From NCBI GenBank assembly GCA_037043235.1, contig JAWRVZ010000254.1, positions 62,001 to 126,000 of the forward strand: a stretch of 64,000 bases of DNA. Reading direction: 5' to 3'. Within the stretch, counting starts at the first letter, position 1. Every line of letters begins with the position of its first letter. A program made the position numbers and the translations under genes. Shown in pieces: positions 10,126-20,682 of the stretch. The stretch comes from Rhodeus uyekii. Its lineage: Eukaryota > Chordata > Actinopteri > Cypriniformes > Acheilognathidae. The notes beneath the pieces are model-generated. The model ran no database searches. It saw only the letters and a program-made list of their open reading frames with translations, and was not told where the DNA came from.

Positions 10126-10445
10126 TGTAACAATGTTGAAAGTTCAGGGAGTAAGGAGGCGGGAACCGGCAGACATTCAACCACTTTTAATAATCAAAAT
10201 AAACCATAAATACAAAATGAAAGTAATGGCGGCGGCCCCTCGCGGTCGACCGCCGCCCACACAAAACATAACATAAAATCCAGGCCTGGTCCTCTCTCGT
10301 CTTCACTGTCGTCACTCCTCCTTTTAAGTCTCCGCTCCTCCGTGAGACGAGACACCGGTGGCTTCGCAGGTGGCGCTCATTACCAATCACGCCACCGGCT
10401 CTCGTGACGCTCCCACGGTCCCTCGACCCCGCCCTGCTCGCCACA
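10126..10445 (-). repeat. 5' LTR of the small element (right on plus strand)
   Basis: 320 bp. By eye it matches the other LTR except at four positions, for example AGTAAGG against AGGAAGG, and GTCACTCC against GTCGCTCC. Confidence 0.88.
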
Positions 10446-10450
10446 TATGC

Positions 10451-13400
10451 ATTATTAATAAATAATTCCTGTCTGGAATTATAATAATATAATATAATAT
10501 AATAATTCCTTTTGCTGGTACTTGGATTGCTTACTTGTAGCTAAACTATCTGTAGCTTAACTATCTAACATGCAAGAGGTAACGAAAGTTAATTAACTTC
10601 TGAATAATAAGACTATATTTTAAACAATATAACCCTAATGAGGTATTGATGATGGGAACACCCGATTCTGCAAAGTAACATTTGAGTATATACAGAAAAG
10701 TATGTGAATATCCAAAATTGCACTGTATTTGTACTGTATTTGAATGAACATTAGGTTTAATCTCTGCTGGAGTTCAAGACAAACCTGTTAATTAAAACGG
10801 TGTTCAACTTTAGTACAACTTTGTTTATTTATTTTTGAGTGCACTTGTTTAAAAAAACAAAACAAGAAGCTATAATTACTGTTTCCTCTCTGTCATGAAT
10901 ATATAGGCCAATGGGTTGTGCGATGATAATGAAGCAAAGTAAAAGGTCATTGATTAACAAAAGGTTGCATACCAATGGAGGTTGAGGAATTAATTAGAAG
11001 CCATAAATGTTATGCACTCTAAACGCTGAAAGATATTTGCTGTTAATTAACATATTTGAATATTTAAACTGCTAAATTGGTTTGAAGGATAGTATAATGT
11101 TTGCAAAGCTATCTTTCCCATGGGTTTAGCGATTTAGCATCATTTAAGGTTAAGTTTCATTTTTGGGATTTCCAGCAGTGAAGCAAATGTGCAACTTATT
11201 TGAATTACTAACAAAAGTCATATTGTATACCGATCCACAATTTTGAACACAGGTTTTTTGAGTTATTATGATATAATTTTTCCATGATCAAATATCAAAA
11301 ACTTTGAAGTGAAACAACTACAAAAAACTGTATTAGCAGATAATCTAATCAGAAGTCTGATAATTTGTTCTTTCAGCCGATTACATTTTTGAAAATGATG
11401 CCTTTCCAAATGTAATCATCAGTCTCTCTAAGGACCCATTTAATCCTTAGTAATCACAAATAAAATTTCCATTTAATAGCTATTATTTGCTTTGTAATAT
11501 TTGCATTTATCGTTGCTTTAACCTTGATCTGAAGCAAATTATTGGACACATTAAAAAAACAATATTTGCGACACAAAATAAATTAAAGCTAAATTATTCA
11601 TGTCTGACTTTTTCATCAATCTATCCCCATCATTTAAAGTTATATGTTTAACATACAGAGGGCTTGGTTTCTCCAGATGTCTCTCAGACAGCAAATCTTA
11701 TGCCTGGTGTTTGGAAAAGGTTGGCGTCCATATAATAAGACTGTACTGATTTTATTGTTCGCTTGAGAATCACTGAGGTCACAACAGATGGAAATGCATA
11801 ATTAATAGGTATTAGCTTAATGCATAAATGAATCTGTGTTGGTTTTCATGTCATGACACCTACAGAGATTTTCACAGTCCAATGAATTATGAATAAAGAA
11901 AACAAAGAACGTGTCAAACTGATTCCATCAACCTAAACACCAACCAAAAGGTGAGTCAGATGCACACATATTATTAAACATACTGTTATTGCACTGTGTT
12001 TCAGAACAGAAATATTAGTTCTAGCAGGTAAAAAAATGGTGAGCAGGATTTCAACAAGTATAACATGTTCCTGGATCAACATCTTCCAATCAACCGACCA
12101 GATTAAATGGAAAAGTTTACAGTTTATGTCAAGTTTATTTCCCTCTGATTTTAGGGATTAGGTTTTGGAGTAGGGATAGGACAAGATTTTCAGACAGGAA
12201 TGGTGTTCCAGGATCAACCAAACTAGATAAAATCACAATGACCTATACCTATACATATAATATGCCAGCAAGGCTGTTGGCAAGTATTAATTTAAGATAC
12301 TCAAATTTAAAGTGTATATATTCTCTGTGAATTTCTAAAATTATAGTGGATAAGAAAATCATCACTCAAGAGTAAAGCCTTTTTCACCAACCATTATCAC
12401 ATGTTTGGGCCATTGGCGACCCGGATGGATCTCTATCTGTCGCAATATATATTTATTCTATATATTAATATAGAATAAAGTAAAGCATATTTTGTTACCC
12501 TTTTTGAGATTGGAAGGGTCTAATTTGAGCAGATGTTTTATACCATCATCACTGCCATTGTTAGAGCTCATTTCCCAGTACATTCAGCATCTGGCTCATA
12601 TTCGCCATCTCAAACATACACTATCAACTAAACTATCATTTTCAACATCTTTAAAATCGGTATTTTGATAGCTAACAGGTTCTTCACCAGATCCGCCATC
12701 AGATGACAGTGAAACTTACACTTGATTGGATGCAGAACCTGCTCTGCAGTAAATCCCGGAGCCATTTTAAGTTTTACTGAACATACTTCCAGTTCTTTTG
12801 TTTTCTGCCTGCAGTTACTATGAGTGAAACATAACTTCATCATTGCTTATAAAACATTGCCCACTAGAGGAATCAATGGGAATTGCACTTATTCAGTCAT
12901 CAATGAGTCAATTATTATTGTTCAAAAAAATATACTACACCTAGGATCATTTTACCAAAAAAAAAGGATGAATTAATTTAAAAACAAATCTTGTTATATT
13001 ATTTATAATGAATTGTTTGAGGAATACAAAGAAGGTTGATGTAAGTTAACTTAACGAAAAGTTATTGAGGAGGAATGGTGAATAATTATATGGGCCACTA
13101 AAGACCCAAAGTACATGGTTACAGGTTAATGTAATATTGACACAGTTGGTTGATGTGGAGAAGAAAATAGTGATGGATCTGATTGCAGCAGTGTCTGTTT
13201 AATGTCAACACTAATGCGATGACGACAGAATAAAGTCTAATCGAAAACAAACCCAATATATATAAAAAACCAAACCGTGTTCAACTTAATTTGAAAAAGA
13301 CATGGAAATCAAACATGGAGGTCCTTCAAAAATGAAAGGAAATTGTAAACAATGTACAAAAATCAGATTTTTTTTTCTTTGTACAGATGACAGCATTTCA

Positions 13401-14109
13401 AAACAATCCTCGATCTCACTGATCGCTGTATTATTCATGGCGGGCCAGTAGGTGGCGATGTCACTGTAAAGAAACACTATGCACCAATAGAATAAACGAG
13501 TAATACACATACACATATGCATGATGTCATTGTTTTAACAGATTCAAGTTTTTGTAATTTACATAAAGACTATAATGGTATAATTTTCGAAAACTTGTCT
13601 TTCAAAAGGTTGCATTTTAAGGCCCACAAACAACTACCATTTCCGTGTAGATGAACGGGGAAAATGCATAATTTTTTCAGTTTTTAGTTGAAAATGGTGT
13701 CAGGTAAAATGTCCCTAATGCACTAAACATAACTCACATTAACACTCTGTTCCTCATTTTTAGGTTTGCAATGGGCAGATAGCATTTGTTTGTGCGTGCT
13801 TCCAACTACGCTATTTTCTTTTATTTTCTTGTTAAAGGTCTCAAGGGTTGCTTTTGTTTGTGCAGTGCAAAGTATCTAATATGCATTTTCCATTTGTTGA
13901 AGAAAGGGCACTGCACATACAAATTCTTAGTAACATTTGCATCCATTTCAGCAGGTTTAAAGCCCTCAGGCAAACTAAGAAGCTATTTTTAGATACTCAA
14001 GCAGTTTGTACTGTTTCAACATGAATAGAGAGTTCTGCATAAGAATATCATGAAAATCAGGGGGGAAAAATCTTCCTATCCATGTGCTTGCCTGTTCTTC
14101 TGTGTCTTA
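10451..14109. other. 3.7-kb AT-rich intergenic stretch, nothing recognised
   Basis: No open frame above about 80 codons, no splice-flanked conserved-looking exon, and no repeat ends that I could pair. It includes TA-rich runs near 10490 and 12440. Confidence 0.5.
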
Positions 14110-14350
14110 GGCCTTGTTTACACCTGGTATTAAGATGTGTTTTAGTCAAACGGTTCACAAGTAGACAGGGGAGACACATTCCCGTTTACACTTTATTGCA
14201 CCTGATTTTAATGCATCTCTTTTGTCCACTTTGTCCTGATTTCTAGGGTCTGTAAGTGCCCCCTCAGAGTGGATTTGAATGCAGCTTCCAAAAGATAAAA
14301 AACAAAAGACAAGCTTGTCTCTGTCTCTGATCAAAGTTTTGACAGCTCTC
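14110..14350 (+). repeat. Fragment of a fish miniature DNA transposon (GGCCTTGTTTACACC end)
   Basis: It begins GGCCTTGTTTACACCTGGTA, a terminal sequence I associate with a common fish non-autonomous element. The reverse complement of a similar end (AGGTGTAAACGGGACC) occurs at about 36303-36318. The right end is not clear here. Boundaries are approximate. Confidence 0.45.
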
Positions 14351-14395
14351 CTCATATATCACAGCTGTTCAGAGTTTAAAACCTAATAATGCTTA

Positions 14396-14982
14396 AGGCC
14401 CAGTCACACAGCTGATCACGCACGAATCACTCACAAATCACGCACTGATTGGATTTGTGCGTGCTTGTGCGTCGAGAAATTGACCAAAGTATTCCACGAA
14501 CATTCGACGCACGCCCGACGCATGAATCCCTGACGGAGCGCGTCCAAACACGCACGCTTCGCGAACGTTCCACGAACAAGCACTTTCAGAATCCACATTG
14601 TCAGTGGAATGAACGTGATACTTGCGCGGTTCATGAGTGATATGAAGGTGGGGCGTCAGTGGACGGACGTGGACGTGTGCGGTTTCGAACCAGTTCCGAC
14701 GCATAAGCACTGACGGCCGACGCGTGTCCCGCGCATAGTCTCGCATACTCGACAGATAAACTACGCACGCCAACTCATGAATAACGCACACACAAACATT
14801 TTTAACTGTTCAAAACTCAAAATCACGCACAAACCGCCTTCGATGCACATCCACTTACAATCACTGACGGTCCACGTTCGTTCAACCGACGAATTACGCA
14901 TACGACGCACGCTCCGCGCAGAAACGAAAATCTGTGCGTAATTCGTGCGTGATTCATGCGTTTTTGCTGTGTGACTGGCCCT
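14396..14982. mobile_element. PIF/Harbinger-type miniature element, CpG-rich, copy 1
   Basis: Terminal inverted repeats AGGCCCAGTCACACAGC and GCTGTGTGACTGGCCCT are flanked by a TTA duplication (14393-14395 and 14983-14985), the target size and sequence typical of PIF/Harbinger. The 587-bp body is packed with CpG and with repeated CACGCA/TGCGTG words near both ends. A second copy at 45314-45902 is very similar over its length. Three overlapping frames of 60-117 codons here are by-products of the CpG content, not genes. Confidence 0.85.
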
Positions 14983-14985
14983 TTA

Positions 14986-15564
14986 TTTTGTGTTTCTGAC
15001 TACTGAATACTAGCAAAGAAAATAAAAAACATGTAAAATATGTAAAAAAAGAAGGTATGTAAAGTATACACAGATGTCTATAAAACCGACATTGATCCTT
15101 TCAAATATTATTTGACAAAGTGTTTAATTGATATCTGAAATTCTAGACACTGCATAGGTAAATTTTAATCTTGTGTTAGAATCTCGCAGGCACAAAATGA
15201 ATAGTGAATTTGGTTTGAAGAGTTTTGAAGCTAATATATGTCACATTGCCTATAGGGTTTTGTGCAGAACCATTTTTTTGCATCTAACATTACGAAACAT
15301 AAATATTTAGCCTTCTGTTAAAATGGCTTTAACTGATTGAACAAACTTCTGAGTACGCTAGGTAATGCATTAGGTTTGCAGGACAGCCTCAGAATAACAA
15401 AATGGGCTGTACAACGATGAGATAAGATGCAGTGTTTTTGTATAAAAACTGTGATATTGACACCACTGGTAGTAAAATTTGTGGTTATTGGGAAATATAA
15501 GCTATTGTACATCCACTGGTGTTCTAAAACTATTGTTTTGAAGTAGATATTTGGCGACGTATCG
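14986..15564. other. Intergenic DNA, nothing recognised
   Basis: AT-rich, no supported gene or repeat boundary. Confidence 0.5.
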
Positions 15565-15791
15565 GCCTGGTTTCACAGACAGTACTTCAATTAAACCAGG
15601 ATTGAGCCATAGTTGAATTAGATAATTTAAGTACCTTTTATAATTGTGCCTTAGAAAAAAACACTACTGTTGTGCATCTTAAGACAAAACAATGGGACTG
15701 ATATATTTTAAGGTAAGTCACTGCAAGTTGCTTTCAGTTCAGCTCATACATGCATTTTAATCTGGGACTAGACTTTTCTGTGAAACTGGGG
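15565..15791. mobile_element. Foldback miniature DNA transposon
   Basis: The ends are inverted repeats, CCTGGTTTCACAGACAG on the left and TCTGTGAAACTGGGG on the right. The interior is also partly self-complementary. This matches a widespread fish element that starts at a CCTGGTTTCACAGA terminus. Superfamily not assigned; the target duplication is not clear. Confidence 0.65.
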
Positions 15792-17386
15792 GATTGTTAT
15801 TCCTTAGAGTCTTTGCTATTCACATTTTTGAACTCTGGATTGATTGTTGGTAGATGAATGGATAGATCTGTACTTCACTATATTCCAAACCAAAATATCT
15901 GACTTTATACTACGCTACATTTCATGAAGATGTACTGACCTCGTTATTTTAACGTGAAGAACTTGAGACCACTGAGGACAAACAATAACAATGTCTGATT
16001 CCTGAACAAAAGATCCCTTTGAGCCGATTATTTTCAGTGAACTGGTTGAGCTGTTTCACAAATCACATTGAATTAATTTGATGAATCCAGTTGTGGCGTT
16101 CAACGACCCTGTCCGAAATGGCACACATGAATGTGCACTTGCAGTCTTGTGGACTTACAATGGCTGCCATGTGTGCGTATCCATTATGTCCTATAGGATG
16201 TTCCGTTTGTCATGAACAGAACTCTGCAACAGATTTCTTCTGAAAGCGGCATTAGAGTGCAATTTGGGACACGAAAAACAAAGTACTCATTCAATAATTC
16301 TCAAGATAAGATATTTTCTCAGAATGAGAAGCAATACCAAGTAGGAATCAGAATTTATTCAAATGCTGGTAGCTGTTTTGCATTTCTTGAACTTTTTTCC
16401 TGCCATTGACAGAATTTTGTGGGTTTCGGTGCTTTATGGTAGGGGACGCCATTACACATCTTCTGAAAGTCTACCGAATCTCCTGATCAAAACACAGGCA
16501 AAAAATAATAAATACCAGTATATATACGGCATACCAGTTTTTCAAATGGAGCTTGAGGTAAGTCGTTTTAAGTTTTAGCACCATGTCTTGTTGATCAATA
16601 TGTCATTTTATGATGCATTTCTATTGGCTAGTCATTAGATGTTGGTCACAGCTGCAAACACACCATGCTAAAGTTCTGAGACTGTCAGAAAATGATCACA
16701 CACTATCTTCGTTCACAAGACCGTGACAACAGCTGTCTTTAAATCTCTCACAAAGTTCGATGTAGGACCACTGTTTAGGAGCCACGACCACAGGAAGACA
16801 GCACTATTTTGGTCATCTTTTGTCTGGGACAGCCCAAAATCATAGAATGTGTACCGGGAATTAGATCTGATATGCTTCTATGCTTCTAAAATGTAAATGT
16901 ATTCAGACCAAGAACCACCCACTAAGAGACCTGGTTTGAAGTGATCATCCACAGTTTGTTTTGTTTTTACTTGCTGTTTAGGGGTAGATTCGTCAAAACC
17001 ATAAATAATAGATAATAAAAATATACATTTGTGCTGAGAAAAGTACTTATGTTAACATTCCCACTCTGATCAATCTGAGAACACTACCTAAAAACAGCAA
17101 ATTTAGCCAGCTCTTACCATAAGTCAAACAGTCAGTGCATGGGCTGTGGGTGTTCTGTCTGAGGCTGAGACTACAGGTGGAAAGAAGACAAACACTTTGG
17201 GATTTGCAGTGACTTTCCACAAATAGGCTTGTCAAAGTCCATCAGGATGAAGGTGAGGGAAGGTCTTTGTTAAACAGGACAGCAAGTCCAGAGACACAGG
17301 ATTTAATCTTCCAGCTTTGTTGTGCAAGCAGAACCTGGACATCTAGATCTTGCACATGGACAACCACAATGCATTTTATACTAAAA
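15792..17386. other. Intergenic DNA, nothing recognised
   Basis: Short frames only (up to 71 codons), none with a recognisable domain. Confidence 0.5.
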
Positions 17387-17433
17387 TTACATTTACAGAT
17401 TACAGAAGGTGCTTTTATCCAAAGCGACTTACA
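17387..17433 (-). repeat. SINE/LINE tail fragment
   Basis: Only the tail portion (TTTTATCCAAAGCGACTTAC on the plus strand) of the SINE family or its parent LINE is present. Confidence 0.55.
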
Positions 17434-17864
17434 AATAAGGAGAACAATAGAAGCAATAAAACCAACAAGACTCGTCCATATGAAATAATGGTTCTTTTTA
17501 AAGGCACTGTATAAAGGTACTAGATCACATAATTTTCATAACTTTCAACATTCAAAACTGGTTTTTGGAGTTTTTGTCAACCAAAGCTTTTTTCCACAAA
17601 TACGTTTCGTAGACTGAACAATCGATGTTTTTAAAAAGCAATACAGTCCATTGAATTCACTGTACATCTATCCCTCATAGCCTTGTTTTCATCCCTGTCA
17701 AAAATTAAATATGGCACTGCCGCTACCCTGATTAAGGTCAATAGGTGCTTTCATTATACCTATTAATAGTCAAGCACACTTATTCACCTTTTACTGGTTC
17801 CATCATTCATTTGCAAGGTCTTACTTAAGTGGAAACTGAAATGTCCCCCTCTTAGCAGCAGCTT
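17434..17864. other. Intergenic DNA with spacer-like sequence before the 5S-like unit
   Basis: No gene. Near 17770 the sequence AGCACACTTATTCACCTTTTA recurs, slightly changed, near 18029 before the second 5S-like unit. Confidence 0.45.
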
Positions 17865-18150
17865 TCCCTTATGGCTGTTCCACTCTAATCATGCCTGATA
17901 TCATCTGACCTCAGAAGCTAAGCAGGATTGTCCTTGATCAAGACTCGGATGGGTGTTTGCTTAGAAATACCAAGTTATGAATGTTGAAATATTCACTGTT
18001 TTTGGTTAATATAATTTTACCTATGTAAAGCACACTTTTTCACCTTTTTATGTTTGCATCTTGGAAGTTAAGCAGGGTTGGATCCTGGTTAGTACTTGGA
18101 TGGACTAACTGACTGCTTGAGAATACCGGGTACTGAAAGCACTTTGAAAT
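17865..18150 (+). pseudogene. Two 5S-rRNA-derived units in tandem (5S pseudogene or SINE3-like)
   Basis: Unit 1 (17865-17980) follows vertebrate 5S rRNA along its length: GCTGTTCCACTC, then CAGAAGCTAAGCAGG (the internal control region), then CGGATGGGTG and AATACCAAGT. Unit 2 (about 18055-18150) keeps only the 3' part: GAAGTTAAGCAGGGTTGG, TTAGTACTTGGATGG and AATACCGGGTAC. Both carry many substitutions and lack an intact 5S. Each is preceded by a similar AGCACACTT..TTCACCTTTT spacer, so this may be a decayed 5S rDNA tandem rather than two SINE insertions. Confidence 0.7.
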
Positions 18151-18179
18151 ATTCACGAGTGTGCCACTATTTTAAATTG

Positions 18180-19620
18180 TTTTTGCTTACAGCCGTACCG
18201 TGAGTTGGTACGATCCAGGAATTGAGTTGACAGTAGTAAGGAGAGAGAGGGTCTCTTAATTTTTGCTGTATAAAAGTACTTTTTTGATTTTGTTTTTTGT
18301 TTACGTATCTTCAACTGATTACCAGCAGCTTTAAGCTGACTGGGAAGTGGTTTGTCTCTTTGGTATTCAAGAAAAATGAATACCCAAATGCATAAAATGG
18401 CACAGGATCAAGGAATACGAGACAATAGACTGTGATTTTGAAGAAAGGAAGAAATTGTCTGAAATCAGAATGGATTTAGTCAATGAAAAGGATACTTGGT
18501 GAAACTTGGTGAAGAGGAAAAAAACAGAATGGAGTTCAAAGGAGAAATGGATATCAACTAACATCACAAGGTACAAGAACTTCTGAAATAATTGAAGAAA
18601 TGGATGCCAGGGAATAAGTGCACTCTCAACATCACAACCAACCCAATGCTCCATGTAAGCAACATAGTCCCTCGCAGTACTTATCATGGTCTTTTGACCT
18701 TTTTTCTTTCTTTTGCCTTCGCCAATAGGTCTGCATTTTCTTCATGCAGGACAGGGGCGTCTTTGTCTGACACCGAGGTAAAGAGAATGCTACTGAACCT
18801 GGGTGGGCACCTGACAAACTGAAACGTGTAACAGAGTCTGACTGATGAGCCAGCGTGATGTTAGAGGAAGAACAATTCCCATGTGGCCACTGTCAAAGTC
18901 ATCACCGGACAGATCGTGCAAGACAAGGAATGGGAGGCATGTGGGGATTTACCTGGCAGAAACGCTCCCATTGCACTCATGTCGCCTTCGGCACTAGCCG
19001 CCGTGGCCTTTTGCATCACCTTGATTGCAACGTTCCCATGGTCATGTTCTCACAATGACACTGGCCAATTCTCATGGGAAGAATGGCCTTTTCTCAAAGT
19101 ATTATACTGTGTGTTTTCAGGCACCCAAGTGCGACCGCTAGTGACAGTCAATTGACACTTCTTTGAAAAGAACAAAAGGTTATTGATGCAGTTCAGTCAG
19201 CCTGCTATATTATTCTAACCATTTACTCCTGGTCGGAGGATTACGGAAATATTTAGTTGACATGTAAAGTTACACTTCAACTAAGTTGGAACAACGTGAA
19301 AAAATTAAGTTATTGCCTATTTACGTCAAAATTACGTTACACTCAGATGGTGCAAATGGTCCCTCATTCTTAATGGAAGAGCTGTGACTTGTTATTATTT
19401 CAATGTATTATCATAATCGTTTATACACTGGTTTCTAATGGTATTGGTTTGAAATGATATTATTTGACCATTTAGAACACTTTGTTGTTCTTACCATTGT
19501 TTACCTATAACTGCAAACTAATTAAAAGTGCCTGCACAGTCACAGAAAATACTTCTGCATAAGGTTAATATACAAACTCAAATTAAGAGCATTTTAATAT
19601 TGTAAAACAACTCAATCAGT
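18180..19620. other. Intergenic DNA, nothing recognised
   Basis: Short frames on both strands, the longest 106 codons at 18367-18687 minus, without domain similarity. No repeat ends paired. Confidence 0.5.
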
Positions 19621-19625
19621 ACCTG

Positions 19626-19920
19626 TGTTACGGCGAGCTGGCGTGCGATGCGGAGAAGAACGAGAGAACTCGGAGATTAAACAAAAAGTACTTTAATTAT
19701 AAACAGAAAGCAAAGGCACATGGGGGTGCAAAACACGGAGCAAGGACATCCACACAACCAACTCTGAAACGTCAACAAACGACAATGACATGGGCTAACA
19801 CAAGGGTTTAAATACATTAGGAAATGACAAACAGGTGGCGAACTAAATGGATAATCAAAACAAGACAGCTACGGGAACACATGAGGGACAAAACAGGCGG
19901 ATCAGGACCAGACTGTGACA
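19626..19920 (-). mobile_element. Solo LTR, 295 bp
   Basis: Minus strand TGTCACAGTC...GCCGTAACA. Perfect 5-bp duplication ACCTG (19621-19625 and 19921-19925). On the minus strand it has a TATTTAAAC TATA-like box and an AATTAAAG signal, followed by a GCATCGCACGCCAGC end similar to the solo LTR at 25210. Confidence 0.85.
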
Positions 19921-20008
19921 ACCTGACACCAGATGCAATTAATTATTTTTAATTAATTATTTTTACTATAGATTAATAAAGATATTTTAAATGAAAAAAA
20001 AACCTGCA

Positions 20009-20110
20009 GTCAAGTCAAGTCAAGTCACCTTTATTTATATAGCGCTTTTTACAATGTAGATTGTTTCAAAGCAGCTTTACAGGAAAAACAATATAAACAA
20101 AATTTGTTTG
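20009..20110 (-). repeat. LINE 3' end with GACTT-repeat tail
   Basis: Plus strand AGTCAAGTCAAGTCAAGTCA, then TTTATTTATATAGCGCTTTT and TTGTTTCAAAGCAGCTTTAC. The tail is where the reverse transcriptase begins copying in this LINE group. A related end fragment occurs at 37866-37908. Confidence 0.8.
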
Positions 20111-20682
20111 GCTGAACAGAAGCCCCAAAAGAGCAGGCGAATCAATACAATTGATGAATTTTAAGTGTTAAGTTTCCCCAACTGAGCAAGCCATAGGCGA
20201 CAGCGGCAAGGAACCAAAACTCCGGCAGGTGACGTAACGAATGAAGAATAGAATGGAGAAAAAACCTTGGGAGAAACCAGGCTCAGTCGGGGGACCAGTT
20301 CTCCTCTGGCCAACAGCCAAACAGTACATGATTATTATATTGACAACAATTCAAGTCCAATATGAAGTCCAATTTGGTCCGGTTGGAGATGGGTTCATGA
20401 TCGTCACAGGGGAGGGTCCAGTAGAGTCACGGTCTCCGCAGACACTTCAGGGCAGTGCTGTGCTCGTGTCCAGGTCCTTCATCTGATCTGGATACGGCCC
20501 GGATCCGGCTGACCACGGTAACCTCGGAATAAACAGAGAACAATATCAGCGTAGATGCCATTCTTCTTCTGATGTATCGAGTACATCAGGTGTTATGGGA
20601 ATGTTCTCGGTTCCGGCTTATCTAAATTATGCAGCCTAACAATCATTTTACATGATTTGGATTAAAATGTATGTATAATGTG

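Larger units (their letters stand above)
9145..10445 (-). mobile_element. Complete small non-autonomous LTR retrotransposon (TRIM-like), GC-rich
   Basis: Two direct 320-bp LTRs enclose a 661-bp internal region, and the whole is flanked by a perfect 5-bp duplication TATGC (9140-9144 and 10446-10450). By eye the LTRs differ at only four positions, so insertion was recent. On the minus strand the LTR starts TGTGGCGAGC and ends TTGTTACA. One base further lies an 18-nt primer-binding site that fits tRNA-Phe. A G-rich tract sits next to the other LTR. The interior has no gag, protease, RT or integrase motif. It must borrow enzymes from another element. I do not recognise the family name. Confidence 0.88.

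Noticed and set aside
9442..10209. 255-codon plus-strand frame as a host gene
   Set aside because: It crosses the LTR boundary of a recent insertion and overlaps equally long frames on the other strand, so it is explained by GC content.
14438..14791. 117-codon minus frame and its neighbours in the CpG-rich element
   Set aside because: The equivalent frames in the second copy (45314-45902) differ in length and are interrupted; they follow CpG content, not coding constraint.
17865..17980. Functional 5S rRNA gene
   Set aside because: Too many changes along the gene, including in the internal control region; no proper 3' end.
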